From Flavobacteriaceae bacterium (GTDB lineage Bacteria; Bacteroidota; Bacteroidia; Flavobacteriales; Flavobacteriaceae): a DNA stretch of 47,880 nucleotides. This document shows, piece after piece, positions 8,361 to 16,812 of the stretch. Where the stretch lies: contig JAKIUU010000018.1 of the NCBI GenBank assembly GCA_021647405.1, positions 1 to 47,880 of the forward strand, written 5' to 3'. Each line of letters starts with the position of its first letter. Within the stretch, counting starts at the first letter, position 1. Under the pieces are notes generated by a model. It saw only the letters and a list, made by a program, of their open reading frames with translations, was not told where the DNA came from and searched no databases. A program made the position numbers and the translations under genes.

Positions 8361-9296
8361 ATGAGATTAAAAAATAGTATCGCAATTTTTATCATAGGCT
8401 TGGCGCTTTTTTCAGCTTGTAAAAAAACAAAGACCATAACAACACCCAGTGTTAATCCTGCGGAGCAATCACTAAAAGATAATGATTCTTTAGTGCATTA
8501 CCTTGAGACACATTATTTAAATAATGATGGTAATATTTGGACAATTACTGGTGCCGAGCGCCCTTTGTACGATGATGTTATAACACAAGAAATTACCCGG
8601 AAGGATGTAGCCTATAAATTGTATTATCTATCACAAGCAGAAGGAGTAACCATTGCCCCAACACGTTCCGATTCTATTTTGGTAAAATACAGTGGGTTTT
8701 TATTAGACAGCACTAAATTCGATTCGAGGGTTTTAACTTGGATAGATTTAACAGCAGTTATTCAAGGTTGGAAATATGGCTTTGTACATTTTAAAGGCGG
8801 TCACAAAATTATTAATGCTGACGAATCTTTATCGTATGAAAATCAAGGAAAAGGCTTTTTCTTTATTCCTTCAGGTTTGGCTTATGGAGAAGCGTCACTG
8901 GGCGGAATACCTGCAAATAACCCATTGATTTTTAAGGTAGAATTAAATGATGTTAACCCAGCAGATCATGATGGTGATGGTGTTTTATCTAATCTAGAAG
9001 ATTTAGATCATGATGGCGAAGTTTCTAACGATGATACCGATGGCGATTTAATAGCAAACTATGTAGACTCAGATGATGATGGCGATAGCATTTTAACAAA
9101 AAATGAAGATGTAAATGGTAATGGCAGTGTTTTAGATGATGATACAGATGGCGATGGGATTCCAAATTATTTGGATAATGATGATGATGGTGATGGCAAA
9201 TTAACAATAAAAGAAGACGCTAATAATGATGGCGATTTAACCAATGACGACTCTGATGGTGATGGTATTCCCGATTATTTAGATAGCGATTCTTAA
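8361..9296 (+). CDS. FKBP-type peptidyl-prolyl isomerase lipoprotein with C-terminal calcium-binding repeats
   Basis: The 311-residue product begins with a lipoprotein signal peptide ending in LFSAC, with C20 as the lipidated residue. An FKBP-like domain spans about residues 110-200, with YSGFLLDSTKFDSR and FFFIPSGLAYGEASLGGIPANNPLIF marking the active-site strands. From about residue 205 to the end there is an Asp-rich array built of D-x-D-x-D-G units (DHDGDG, DDDTDGDGIPNYLD and similar), typical of thrombospondin type 3 calcium-binding repeats. The protein probably folds other proteins at the outer membrane or cell surface, with calcium stiffening the tail. Flavobacteria carry several FKBP lipoproteins, some tied to gliding (GldI), but this one is not recognisable as GldI. 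A strong terminator follows. Confidence 0.8.
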   Translation: MRLKNSIAIFIIGLALFSACKKTKTITTPSVNPAEQSLKDNDSLVHYLETHYLNNDGNIWTITGAERPLYDDVITQEITRKDVAYKLYYLSQAEGVTIAPTRSDSILVKYSGFLLDSTKFDSRVLTWIDLTAVIQGWKYGFVHFKGGHKIINADESLSYENQGKGFFFIPSGLAYGEASLGGIPANNPLIFKVELNDVNPADHDGDGVLSNLEDLDHDGEVSNDDTDGDLIANYVDSDDDGDSILTKNEDVNGNGSVLDDDTDGDGIPNYLDNDDDGDGKLTIKEDANNDGDLTNDDSDGDGIPDYLDSDS

Positions 9297-9312
9297 ATAG
9301 TAAAATAGAACT

Positions 9313-9350
9313 AACAAAAAAGGCGGACCAAATGGTTCGCCTTTTTTGTT
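9313..9350. terminator. Bidirectional intrinsic terminator
   Basis: A 17-bp stem, AACAAAAAAGGCGGACC at 9313-9329 against GGTTCGCCTTTTTTGTT at 9334-9350 with one G-T pair, closes a four-base AAAT loop. A-runs and T-runs on the two arms make it work for both the plus-strand FKBP gene and the minus-strand barrel gene that converge here. Confidence 0.9.
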
Positions 9351-9367
9351 ATAGGGTGGGTATGTAA

Positions 9368-9970
9368 TTAAAGTAAATTATACGATACACTAAATATTAT
9401 TTGGTTGGGTCTGTTGTCTAAATTCAAATTTGATAAAGAAGATATTAAAATAGCAGTCAAGTTATTAGAGAAGCCTTTTTCCCAGCGGGCATCTATTCCA
9501 AAATTTCCGAATTCTAAACCCACCCCTACCTGGGTGCCTAAAGAAAACTTATTAAAATTCACACTGCCAATATCAGTTGTTTTAAAATTAGACTTTAATA
9601 TATATTGAAAAGAAGGGCCTCCAAAAAGATGAAGAGGGCCAAATTTTTTATCTAATAAAATGGGAATATCAATTTTTTTAGTTTTTAAAGTTGTTGAACT
9701 ATTTAATTGATATTCATTTTTGATCTCTGTATAAACCAATTCTGGTCTTAGAGAAAATCCAGCCAAACCAAAACGTGTCCAAATTCCTAAATGAAAACCA
9801 GCTTTGTTATTTGCTCCATGGGTGACGTCTATTATATCACCACTGTTAATTACTTCAGTAATATTACCAGAAAAGTTATAATTTACGCCTCCTTTAAATC
9901 CAAATTTTACTTGTGAAAATAAAAAAGTACTCGATAGAATAAAAACGATTACTACTAAATGTTTTTTCAT
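9368..9970 (-). CDS. Outer-membrane beta-barrel protein
   Basis: The 200-residue product has a signal peptide (MKKHLVVIVFILSSTFLFSQ) followed by alternating hydrophobic and polar strands starting VKFGFKGGVNYNF. It ends with IIFSVSYNLL, a typical final beta strand with a terminal hydrophobic residue. This pattern and length fit the Bacteroidota 'porin family / outer membrane beta-barrel' group (PF13568-like) of eight-stranded barrels. The role is unknown. It is 40 bases downstream of the transketolase C-half start side only in the sense of facing the same way; its own promoter is not obvious. Confidence 0.75.
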   Translation of the reverse strand: MKKHLVVIVFILSSTFLFSQVKFGFKGGVNYNFSGNITEVINSGDIIDVTHGANNKAGFHLGIWTRFGLAGFSLRPELVYTEIKNEYQLNSSTTLKTKKIDIPILLDKKFGPLHLFGGPSFQYILKSNFKTTDIGSVNFNKFSLGTQVGVGLEFGNFGIDARWEKGFSNNLTAILISSLSNLNLDNRPNQIIFSVSYNLL

Positions 9971-10010
9971 GATTGAAATGATTTTTTACTAAAACGAAAT
10001 TTTAGAGTGT

Positions 10011-10964
10011 TTATTTTCTGGCAATTACCTTTTTAGCCGCTTCAACAATGGCTGCTTTATTTAAATTGTATTTATCCATTAATTGATCTGGAGTGCCAGA
10101 CTCTCCAAAACTATCTTTTACAGCTACAAACTCTTGTGGTGAAGGCAAGTTTTGTGCCAAAGTGCGTGCAACACTTTCGCCTAAGCCACCAAGCATGTTG
10201 TGCTCTTCGGCTGTAACAATACATTTGGTTTTTAAAACAGAAGCCAAAATGGCGTTTTCGTCCAATGGTTTGATGGTATGTATATTGATAACTTCTGCAC
10301 TTATCCCCATTTCATCTAAAAGTTCTGAAGCTTGTAGTGCCTCCCATACCAGATGGCCTGTTGCCACAATAGTAATGTCTTTTCCTTCGGTTAGTTTAAC
10401 AGCTTTTCCTATTTCAAAATTTTGATTTTCGGGTGTAAACACAGGTACTTTTGGGCGTCCAAAACGCAAATACACAGGCCCATTATAATCTGCTATAGCA
10501 ATGGTAGCCGCCTTGGTTTGGTTATAATCACAGGTGTTAATTACGGTCATACCTGGCAACATTTTCATCAAACCAATATCTTCTAAAATTTGATGAGTCG
10601 CGCCATCTTCACCTAAAGTAAGTCCTGCATGAGAAGCGCAAATTTTTACATTTTTACCAGAATAAGCTACTGCTTGGCGGATTTGATCATAAACACGACC
10701 TGTAGAGAAATTGGCAAAAGTTCCTGTAAAAGGAATTTTACCACCAATGGTTAAACCAGCAGCCATACCAATCATATTGGCTTCGGCAATACCTGTTTGA
10801 AAAAAGCGCTCAGGGTGATTTTTGGCGAAATCATCCATTTTTAAAGACCCTATCAAATCGGCACATAAGGCCACCACATTGGGATTGGTTTTTCCTAATT
10901 CTGTTAGTCCCGCTCCAAAACCAGATCGGGTATCTTTTTTTTCTGTAAAAGTGTATTTTTTCAT
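10011..10964 (-). CDS. Transketolase, C-terminal subunit
   Basis: This 317-residue protein supplies the pyrimidine-binding and C-terminal domains of transketolase and should pair with the N-half encoded at 609-1454. Motifs include RSGFGAGLTELG near residue 13, GIAEANMIGMAAGL near residue 58 with the catalytic Glu of the pyrimidine domain, FTGTFANFSTGRVYDQIR and GLTLGEDGATHQ. The C-terminal domain has VYLRFGRP and VTAEEHNMLGGLGE. It has its own -7 box and stands alone ahead of the beta-barrel gene. The length is normal for a free-standing C-half. Confidence 0.92.
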   Translation of the reverse strand: MKKYTFTEKKDTRSGFGAGLTELGKTNPNVVALCADLIGSLKMDDFAKNHPERFFQTGIAEANMIGMAAGLTIGGKIPFTGTFANFSTGRVYDQIRQAVAYSGKNVKICASHAGLTLGEDGATHQILEDIGLMKMLPGMTVINTCDYNQTKAATIAIADYNGPVYLRFGRPKVPVFTPENQNFEIGKAVKLTEGKDITIVATGHLVWEALQASELLDEMGISAEVINIHTIKPLDENAILASVLKTKCIVTAEEHNMLGGLGESVARTLAQNLPSPQEFVAVKDSFGESGTPDQLMDKYNLNKAAIVEAAKKVIARK

Positions 10965-10981
10965 AGTGAATTTATATTTGA

Positions 10982-10989
10982 CAAAAGTA
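10982..10989 (-). promoter_or_regulatory. -7 box for the transketolase C-half
   Basis: Read on the minus strand this is TACTTTTG, fitting TAnnTTTG, 17 bases before the start codon at 10964. It is the same octamer as that of typA. Confidence 0.5.
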
Positions 10990-11010
10990 AGAATTATAAT
11001 GATTTACAAT

Positions 11011-11589
11011 TTAGAAACGAAGCAATTCTTCATACAATTTATGAACAGGAAATCCCATGACATTAAAATAACTGCCTTTTATTTTTTTTACGCCCACATA
11101 GCCTATCCATTCTTGTATGCCATAGCTCCCCGCTTTGTCAAGAGGATTGAATTTTTTTAAATAATAGGCTATTGATTCAGGACTTAACGTATTAAAATAG
11201 ACCTTTGTAATACAGCTAAATATCTTTTCTTTTGTTGCATTTTTTAAACATACTGATGTTATAACCAAATGTTTATGGCCGGATAGTTTTTTGAGCATTT
11301 CTTCGGCTTGTTGCAAATTTTTGGGTTTACCTAAAGCGGTATTTTTAAACCATACGATGGTATCTGCTGTAATGAGGATGTCATTTTTGTTTAAATCAGT
11401 AAAAGCTTTGGCCTTTTTTAAAGCTAAAAAGTTGGTAATTTTTTCGCGCTTTAAATGTCTTGGATAGGTCTCTTCAACTTCTTTGAGCTGAATGCTAAAG
11501 TCTAAGCCCAATTCTTTTAAAAAAGTTTGACGTCTGGGAGAACCCGATGCCAGTATTATATTTTTACCTTTTAATGTTTTACTATCCAT
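11011..11589 (-). CDS. maf: Maf-family nucleotide pyrophosphatase
   Basis: This 192-residue protein is a Maf/Ham1-type house-cleaning pyrophosphatase that hydrolyses dTTP, UTP or modified nucleotides to monophosphates. The signature ILASGSPRRQTFLKELGLDF sits at residues 12-31. ITADTIVWFKNTALGKP near residue 73 contains the catalytic Asp, and DKAGSYGIQEWIG near residue 150 is the third conserved motif. The start overlaps the end of the UbiA-type gene by 8 bases, so it belongs to the minus-strand smpB operon. Confidence 0.92.
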   Translation of the reverse strand: MDSKTLKGKNIILASGSPRRQTFLKELGLDFSIQLKEVEETYPRHLKREKITNFLALKKAKAFTDLNKNDILITADTIVWFKNTALGKPKNLQQAEEMLKKLSGHKHLVITSVCLKNATKEKIFSCITKVYFNTLSPESIAYYLKKFNPLDKAGSYGIQEWIGYVGVKKIKGSYFNVMGFPVHKLYEELLRF

Positions 11590-12505
11590 ATTGGTTTAAC
11601 AAACTTATTAAAGTTATAGAAACCAATCCAAACAGCATTATTACTTTTAACAAGCTGCTTATTTTTTGAAAATGTTTCTTCTCTTTGGCTTTTATAACGG
11701 CAACAAAGGTAACAATAGCAGGAACCAACACAAATGTTATCATATAAATAAAAACGATATAATTATGCAAAAAATACGTTGTTATATAAACAGAAACGCT
11801 CATTATTAATAAGAATAGGAGTCCGTTTACTATTAACTTTGTACTATGAATTCCCCAAACTTTTACAATCGATTTTATTTGTCCTTTAGAATCGCCTTTT
11901 ACATCTTCAATATCTTTGACTATTTCTCTAATAAGATTAATTAAAAAGGCAAAAAAAGTATAATATAAAACAAGCTTAAAAACAACAAGTTGAGATGGCG
12001 CATTAGCTATATTGGTATTTGGAAGTATATCGAACACACCAACTATAAGAACACTCAAACCTACCAATACAGCTACCAGAACATTTTTAATTATGAATAA
12101 TTTCTTCCAATAAATGGCATATTGCAAGAGGCTAAAGGCTGTTAATAAAAAGAATAAAAAGTAGGTTTCTCGTTGAATTCTATGAGATAGGTAATAGCCT
12201 AAACTTAATCCTATTACATTAAAAGCAATATAAAGCTGGGTGGCTATTTTTTCAGAGATAAATTTATTTACAATTACTTTATTGGGTTTGTTAACATTGT
12301 CTAATTCAACATCGTAAATATCATTTATTATATAACCTGCTGCTGCAATACAAAGTGTGGCCCCCATCAGTATTAAAAAATATGTATGCGATAAACTTAG
12401 AGAAATACCAGAAATATTCAAGAAAGTGTATTTAAAAAGCAATTGGCACAGTGCTAGAATAAGCAAGTTTTTATAACGAATAAGTTTAAAAAAAGCAAAT
12501 ATCAT
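11582..12505 (-). CDS. UbiA-family prenyltransferase, probably geranylgeranylglycerol-phosphate type
   Basis: The 307-residue membrane protein has about eight hydrophobic segments and the two Asp-rich motifs of UbiA prenyltransferases: NDIYDVELD at residues 61-69 and REIVKDIEDVKGD near residue 190. These bind the Mg-prenyl diphosphate. The spacing and wording resemble the geranylgeranylglycerol-phosphate geranylgeranyltransferase group found in many Bacteroidota. The lipid acceptor cannot be settled from sequence alone; menaquinone (MenA) and heme O relatives are the alternatives. It overlaps smpB by 4 bases and maf by 8 bases, so the three are translated from one message. Confidence 0.85.
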   Translation of the reverse strand: MIFAFFKLIRYKNLLILALCQLLFKYTFLNISGISLSLSHTYFLILMGATLCIAAAGYIINDIYDVELDNVNKPNKVIVNKFISEKIATQLYIAFNVIGLSLGYYLSHRIQRETYFLFFLLTAFSLLQYAIYWKKLFIIKNVLVAVLVGLSVLIVGVFDILPNTNIANAPSQLVVFKLVLYYTFFAFLINLIREIVKDIEDVKGDSKGQIKSIVKVWGIHSTKLIVNGLLFLLIMSVSVYITTYFLHNYIVFIYMITFVLVPAIVTFVAVIKAKEKKHFQKISSLLKVIMLFGLVSITLISLLNQYG

Positions 12506-12963
12506 GCGTTAAATTGCTTTTTCAACCGGTCTAAATCGCGTTTGTTGTCTTTGTCTTTTAAAACTTCTCGCTTGTCGAATGTCTTCTTACCTTTACAAAG
12601 GGCTATTTCTAGTTTTGCCCAGCCTTTGTCTGTCATAAAAAGGCGCAGAGGAACAATTGTTAAGCCCACATTTTTAACTTCTCTTTGTAATTTTTTAAGC
12701 TCGCGTTTTTGCAGTAACAAACGCCTTTCACTTTTTGGTTTATGATTGAAGTAATTGCCATACATATATTCTTCAATATACATATTTATGACAAAGAGTT
12801 CTCCTTTGTCATTGAATTCGCAAAAGCTTTCAGTTATCCGTGCTTGGCTATTTCTGATAGATTTTATCTCTGTGCCTGTCAATTGAATTCCAGCAATGTA
12901 CTTGTCTAAAAATTCGTATTCAAAACGGGCTTTCTTATTTTGGATATTTATCTTCTTCTGCAT
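12502..12963 (-). CDS. smpB: SsrA-binding protein (trans-translation)
   Basis: SmpB binds tmRNA and brings it to stalled ribosomes. The 153-residue protein has the usual oligonucleotide-binding barrel start, NKKARFEYEFLDKYIAGIQLTG-like from residue 9, followed by GTEIKSIRNSQARITESF, and the Lys/Arg-rich tail KKTFDKREVLKDKDNKRDLDR that enters the mRNA channel. It heads the overlapping smpB-ubiA-maf group. No tmRNA gene is seen in the window. Confidence 0.95.
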   Translation of the reverse strand: MQKKINIQNKKARFEYEFLDKYIAGIQLTGTEIKSIRNSQARITESFCEFNDKGELFVINMYIEEYMYGNYFNHKPKSERRLLLQKRELKKLQREVKNVGLTIVPLRLFMTDKGWAKLEIALCKGKKTFDKREVLKDKDNKRDLDRLKKQFNA

Positions 12964-13001
12964 TAGGCAAAGGTACTAAATAAAAGAAATCGGGTAGGCG
13001 C

Positions 13002-13439
13002 TTACTTTAAATTTAAACTGTCTGCTACTGTTTTAAAATATATAATGCGCTCAAAGCTCTCTTTGGCTTTGCTGTAGTAAAAAGCATAGTCAGAAAGCGA
13101 TGTGGTAAGTTGGTAAGAAGCGTGGACTTTTGCATTGTAATTGCGTGTTAATAACCACTGTACTTGATTGTCTTTTAAAAACTGTTTTAAAGATGCCGTC
13201 TTGATTCTGGCTTCTGGCTTAAGTGATTTTATTTTGGTATCGAGTTTCCCCAATAAAACTTTATAAGATTTATTTAACAGGTCTTGAGAGTCCCCATACA
13301 CATCAAAAACACACTCATTTTTAGATTTTTGTAACTGGAGGGTGTCGCAAGCTGCAAGATTTAAATTTTGTGATTGCGACAGATTAATACCCATTACAAA
13401 CACAAATAAACTTAAATACTTGATAACGTCAGATTGCAT
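13002..13439 (-). CDS. Small secreted protein, LprI/DUF1311-like
   Basis: From the chosen start the product has 145 residues. It begins MQSDVIKYLSLFVFVMGINLSQSQ, a signal peptide. The mature part has CDTLQLQKSKNECVFDVYG, then LLNKSYKVLLGKLD, and a later FLKDNQVQWL. A helical protein with paired cysteines and an LN-x-x-Y-K-x-LL motif matches the lysozyme-inhibitor LprI-like group (DUF1311). The frame is open up to 13505, but that region overlaps the next gene and lacks a signal peptide, so I start at 13439, 5 bases past the stop of the upstream gene. The function is a guess from family likeness. Confidence 0.55.
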   Translation of the reverse strand: MQSDVIKYLSLFVFVMGINLSQSQNLNLAACDTLQLQKSKNECVFDVYGDSQDLLNKSYKVLLGKLDTKIKSLKPEARIKTASLKQFLKDNQVQWLLTRNYNAKVHASYQLTTSLSDYAFYYSKAKESFERIIYFKTVADSLNLK

Positions 13440-13444
13440 AACAA

Positions 13445-14032
13445 CTAGTTTGTTGGAGGTGTAATCATAATATGGGCTTTGTAAGTTTCTGGAAACATCA
13501 ACCAAGGACCGCCAGGTACTTGTGGCGACAAGGGTAATCCTGTACTTTTAGCTGAAGCCCAAGGAATATAGACCACATAGCGTATATGGCCATGCTCTAT
13601 TTTTTTAGTATTTGTATTAAATTTTGCTTTGTTTCCGTAAAGAACATATAATGTACTGGGGTGAGAAGGTACTTTTAGCAAACCCGATTTTGCCTCAGAA
13701 GTGCGAATATCTTCAATTTCTTTGTGTGTTTTCCCTTCTTTTTTAAGTGCTCTTCCACGTGCCATCATCGGCTCTAAATCTTTGTGATAACAAGCAACAC
13801 TAAACGATTTATTTTTCGGATTATTGGCCAAACATACAAAATTACCAGTTCCTTTTCTTAAAATAACTTGTATTCCCTGAGCGTTGTAACCAATAACAGT
13901 AGCCAACGAACGCTCACTTTTTGGGGCTATTTGTGTTGCCGAAATAATTTGATTGGCTTTGCTCAATATATTTTGTGCCTTTAAAGGCAATACAGTCAAC
14001 AAAAGGAATAGCAGTTTAAAATAAACTTTCAT
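13445..14032 (-). CDS. Secreted protein of unknown function
   Basis: The 195-residue product starts MKVYFKLLFLLLTVLPLKAQ, a clear signal peptide; the frame can be extended three codons to a TTG at 14041, which I reject. The mature part has two cysteines (near FVCLANN and VACYHKDLEP) and a C-terminal region rich in Pro and aromatic residues (HIRYVVYIPWASAKSTGLP, GGPWLMFPETYKAHIMITPP). I do not recognise the family. It starts 6 bases past the clpC stop and is followed 5 bases later by the LprI-like gene, so the two secreted proteins and clpC probably share a message. Confidence 0.6.
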   Translation of the reverse strand: MKVYFKLLFLLLTVLPLKAQNILSKANQIISATQIAPKSERSLATVIGYNAQGIQVILRKGTGNFVCLANNPKNKSFSVACYHKDLEPMMARGRALKKEGKTHKEIEDIRTSEAKSGLLKVPSHPSTLYVLYGNKAKFNTNTKKIEHGHIRYVVYIPWASAKSTGLPLSPQVPGGPWLMFPETYKAHIMITPPTN

Positions 14033-14037
14033 AGAGG

Positions 14038-16578
14038 TCAATTTTTAGTGGCTTTAGATTTGTTGATTTTAATAAATAATTCTTGTGTTTTAGAATTTAA
14101 ATCCATAGTAATCTTATCGCCTTCTTGCAAATTGGCATTTACAATTTCTGAAGCCAAAGTATCTTCAATATATTTTTGAATGGCACGCTTTAGCGGACGG
14201 GCGCCATATTGTTTATCAAATCCTTTGTCAACAATAAAATTCTTAGCTTTTTTAGATAAATCAAGCGTATAGCCCAAATCATTAATACGCTGTAGTAGTT
14301 TTTTTAATTCTAAATCTATAATTTTATGAATATCGGCTTTTTCTAAAGTATTAAAAATGATGACATCATCAACTCTATTTAAAAATTCGGGCGCAAAAGT
14401 CTTTTTTAAAGCATTTTCGATGACACTTTTGCTGTAGGCGCTTTCTTGATCTTTTTTAGATGAGGTACCAAAGCCAACACCTTGGCCAAAGTCTTTGAGC
14501 TGTCTTGAACCAATATTAGAAGTCATAATAATAATGGTATTTCTAAAATCTATTTTTCGACCTAAACTATCTGTTAAGAACCCATCATCCAATACCTGAA
14601 GCAACATGTTAAACACATCTGGATGTGCCTTTTCAATTTCGTCTAGCAGTACAACAGCATAAGGTTTGCGCCTTATCTTTTCTGTTAATTGCCCACCTTC
14701 TTCATAACCTACATACCCTGGAGGAGAACCTATTAAGCGGGTAATGGCGAATTTTTCCATATACTCACTCATATCAATTCGCACAAGTGCGTCTTCTGAA
14801 TCAAATAATTCTGAGGCCAGAATTTTAGCTAATTGTGTTTTGCCAACGCCTGTTTGGCCTAAAAATATAAATGTGCCTATGGGTTTATTAGGGTCTTTTA
14901 ATCCAACTCTGTTACGCTGAATAGCCTTGACAACCTTTTTTACAGCTTCTTGCTGGCCAATTACTTTTGAAGTTATAAGGTTATCTAAATCGGCCAACCT
15001 CATACTTTCGGCTTGCGCCACACGGTTTACAGGTATGCCAGTCATCATAGAAACAACTTCTGCCACATTATCTTCTGTAACACTTACTCTATTTTGTTTG
15101 CTTAATTCTTCCCATTTTAGTTGCTCTCTTAAAAGCTCTTTTTCTATGTGCTTTTCGTCATCTCTTAATTTTGCAGCTTCTTCAAATTTCTGGCTTTTAA
15201 CGACATTATTTTTAAGCGTACGCACGTCTTCTAACTGCTTCTCTAACACGGTGATTTGTTCGGGTACCACAATATTGGTGATATGAATTCTAGAGCCCGA
15301 TTCATCAAGAGCATCAATAGCCTTGTCTGGTAAATAGCGGTCTGTCATATACCTATTCGTTAAATTAACACAAGCATTTATAGCTCCTTCTGTATAAGAC
15401 ACGTTGTGGTGGTCTTCGTATTTGTTTTTAATATTATTAAGAATTTCAATGGTCTCTTCAACAGATGTAGGCTCTACCAATATTTTTTGAAAACGGCGTT
15501 CTAAAGCGCCATCTTTTTCTATATTTTGTCTAAATTCGTCAAGGGTAGTGGCACCAATACATTGAATTTCGCCTCTTGCCAAAGCCGGTTTTAGCATATT
15601 TGAAGCGTCAAGAGAACCTGTGGCACCTCCCGCACCTACAATGGTATGAATTTCGTCTATAAAGAGAATGATATCATCATTCTTTTCAAGCTCATTCATT
15701 AAAGCTTTCATGCGCTCTTCAAACTGACCTCTGTATTTTGTACCTGCTACTAAGCTTGCCAAGTCTAATGAAACAACACGTTTGTTAAACAAAATGCGTG
15801 AAACTTTTTTTTGAACGATACGCAAAGCCAATCCTTCGGCTATGGCAGATTTACCAACGCCGGGCTCCCCAATTAAAAGGGGATTATTCTTTTTACGGCG
15901 GCTCAGTATTTGAGACACGCGTTCAATTTCTTTTTGGCGCCCTACAACAGCATCTAACTTTCCGTTTTCGGCTAAAAATGTCAAATTGCGCCCAAAATTA
16001 TCTAAAACGGGCGTTTTGGATTTTTTAGAAGGTATTGCTTTGGGGTTTTCAAAAGGGTTTTCTTTAGAATCGCCAAAATCTTCGGAAGAGAATTCTGCCT
16101 TTGGAGTGGGCAAATCTTCTGATTGCTCATCATTGGTTGCAAAAAACTGTACAAATAAAGCTTTCACTTCGTTATAGTCAATATCAAACCTATTCAATAT
16201 TTTGGTAGTAGGGTCTGCTTCGTTACGCAAAATACAAAGCAATAAATGCGCTGTACTTATGGCATCATTTTTATAAAGTTTGGCCTCTAAGAAGGTTGTT
16301 TTTAAGGCTTTTTCTGCTTGCTTTGTAAGGTGCAGACTCTTTTTAGTAAGCCCCTCGCTAAAAATACTCTCAGCAGCATTTAATTTTTCAATATTAATCC
16401 TAAGTCTTTTAAAATCAATCTCTAAAGTATTTAAAATGTCAATTGCTTCTCCTTCATTTTTACGAAGAATTCCTAAAATTAGGTGTTCAGTCCCAATATA
16501 ATCATGTCCCAAACGCAAGGCTTCTTCTTTGCTGTAGGCAATAACATCTTTTACTTTTGGTGAAAAATTATCGTCCAT
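14038..16578 (-). CDS. clpC: ClpC-type AAA+ unfoldase
   Basis: ClpC is the ATPase ring that unfolds proteins for ClpP. The 846-residue chain has two Clp-N repeats in the first 145 residues, a first AAA module with Walker A GEPGVGKS at residues 237-244, a UVR segment near residues 435-465 (FEEAAKLRDDEKHIEKEL), and a second AAA module with Walker A GQTGVGKT at 574-581 and Walker B VVLLDEIEKAHP. The C-terminal domain has FLNRVDDVIIF and GARPLKRAIQKYIEDTLA. A Ser/Pro/Glu-rich linker lies between residues 150 and 190. It is transcribed divergently from gyrA across 234 bases; no perfect -7 box is visible there. Confidence 0.94.
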   Translation of the reverse strand: MDDNFSPKVKDVIAYSKEEALRLGHDYIGTEHLILGILRKNEGEAIDILNTLEIDFKRLRINIEKLNAAESIFSEGLTKKSLHLTKQAEKALKTTFLEAKLYKNDAISTAHLLLCILRNEADPTTKILNRFDIDYNEVKALFVQFFATNDEQSEDLPTPKAEFSSEDFGDSKENPFENPKAIPSKKSKTPVLDNFGRNLTFLAENGKLDAVVGRQKEIERVSQILSRRKKNNPLLIGEPGVGKSAIAEGLALRIVQKKVSRILFNKRVVSLDLASLVAGTKYRGQFEERMKALMNELEKNDDIILFIDEIHTIVGAGGATGSLDASNMLKPALARGEIQCIGATTLDEFRQNIEKDGALERRFQKILVEPTSVEETIEILNNIKNKYEDHHNVSYTEGAINACVNLTNRYMTDRYLPDKAIDALDESGSRIHITNIVVPEQITVLEKQLEDVRTLKNNVVKSQKFEEAAKLRDDEKHIEKELLREQLKWEELSKQNRVSVTEDNVAEVVSMMTGIPVNRVAQAESMRLADLDNLITSKVIGQQEAVKKVVKAIQRNRVGLKDPNKPIGTFIFLGQTGVGKTQLAKILASELFDSEDALVRIDMSEYMEKFAITRLIGSPPGYVGYEEGGQLTEKIRRKPYAVVLLDEIEKAHPDVFNMLLQVLDDGFLTDSLGRKIDFRNTIIIMTSNIGSRQLKDFGQGVGFGTSSKKDQESAYSKSVIENALKKTFAPEFLNRVDDVIIFNTLEKADIHKIIDLELKKLLQRINDLGYTLDLSKKAKNFIVDKGFDKQYGARPLKRAIQKYIEDTLASEIVNANLQEGDKITMDLNSKTQELFIKINKSKATKN

Positions 16579-16812
16579 AAAATATAACTTTATATATGTA
16601 AAATTAGTAGATTTTTTTGGTTTATCATTACAAATACCGAACCGAATGTAAAATTATGAATTAAATATTTAGTTATTACCTATAATATTGTTAAAATATA
16701 CAGCCAATTGTTAATAAAATTCATCAAAAAAAGAAGCCCTTTTGTTTTAAAAAAAAGAGCTAATTGTTGTATATTGCGTGATTGTTATTAAAAAAATAAA
16801 TAGTAAGAATTT
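16579..16812. promoter_or_regulatory. Divergent clpC/gyrA intergenic region
   Basis: This AT-rich gap must hold promoters for both genes. On the plus side TATATTGC (about 16770-16777) and on the minus side TAATTTTA (about 16604-16611) are the nearest approaches to TAnnTTTG, each with mismatches. No gene or stable hairpin is visible. Confidence 0.3.

Noticed and set aside
9025..9207. His/Leu-rich minus-strand open frame
   Set aside because: It is the complement of the Asp-codon calcium repeats of the FKBP gene, with no homology and no start context.
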